Assembly (NCBI GenBank): GCA_947176455.1
Contig: CAMWQQ010000145.1
Span: forward strand, 1 to 5,204
Length of the DNA stretch: 5,204 nt
Direction of reading: 5' to 3'
Origin: an uncultured Odoribacter sp.
Lineage (GTDB): Bacteria; Bacteroidota; Bacteroidia; Bacteroidales; Marinifilaceae
Positions 5,195 to 5,204 of this stretch are shown here, one piece after another (position 1 is the first letter of the stretch; each line of letters begins with the position of its first letter). The translations under genes and the position numbers were made by a program. Under the pieces are notes generated by a model. That model ran no database searches and was not told the DNA's origin. It saw only the letters and a program-made list of their open reading frames with translations.

Positions 5195-5204
5195 AATAGG
5201 ACCA

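Noticed and set aside
5199..5204. GGACCA at the right edge matching the last bases of the tRNA (75-80), a possible attachment-site repeat
   Set aside because: Only six bases match and the flanking bases differ; this is expected by chance, and no integrase is visible.
1..5204. CRISPR array, insertion sequence, riboswitch or origin
   Set aside because: I saw no regularly spaced direct repeats, no transposase motifs, no terminal inverted repeats with target duplications, and no known aptamer core on either strand.

Overview
The window (5,204 bp, AT-rich) most resembles accessory DNA from the phylum Bacteroidota. Three things suggest this. The best promoter matches are of the TAnnTTTG type used by the Bacteroidota primary sigma factor. 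Start codons have A-rich leaders rather than clear Shine-Dalgarno sequences. The tRNA gene does not encode its CCA tail. The species cannot be named from this window.

Layout. A tRNA gene with a CAT anticodon (7-80, + strand) and a strong intrinsic terminator (92-131) sit at the left edge. Everything else coding is on the - strand. Reading in the direction of transcription, from right to left, the order is: a Dcm-like DNA cytosine-5 methyltransferase (3789-5081, probable ATG at 5069); 4 nt later, a restriction endonuclease of the MvaI/BcnI family with a long N-terminal extension (2480-3784); a 339-bp stretch with no convincing gene (2141-2479), holding a GC-rich hairpin and one doubtful 90-codon reading frame; an Mrr-type nuclease (1280-2140); and 4 nt later, a Schlafen AlbA_2-domain protein (253-1275, possibly starting at 1155).

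How the genes work together. The methyltransferase and the MvaI/BcnI-type enzyme form a complete Type II restriction-modification operon. The methyltransferase's target-recognition region resembles that of E. coli Dcm, and MvaI and BcnI cut CCWGG and CCSGG. I therefore predict a CCNGG-class target with 5-methylcytosine protection. The Mrr/AlbA_2 pair is a second compact two-gene module. It has the look of an accessory defence unit (an Mrr-fold nuclease plus an AlbA_2 nucleic-acid-associated protein), but its function is not established from the sequence. The whole is a small defence cluster beside a tRNA gene; no integrase or transposase is visible.

The most interesting points are the Mrr/AlbA_2 module with its uncharacterised C-terminal domains, the pairing of a C5 methyltransferase with an MvaI/BcnI nuclease that has about 200 extra N-terminal residues, and a well-spaced internal promoter that bears on the true start of the AlbA_2 gene.
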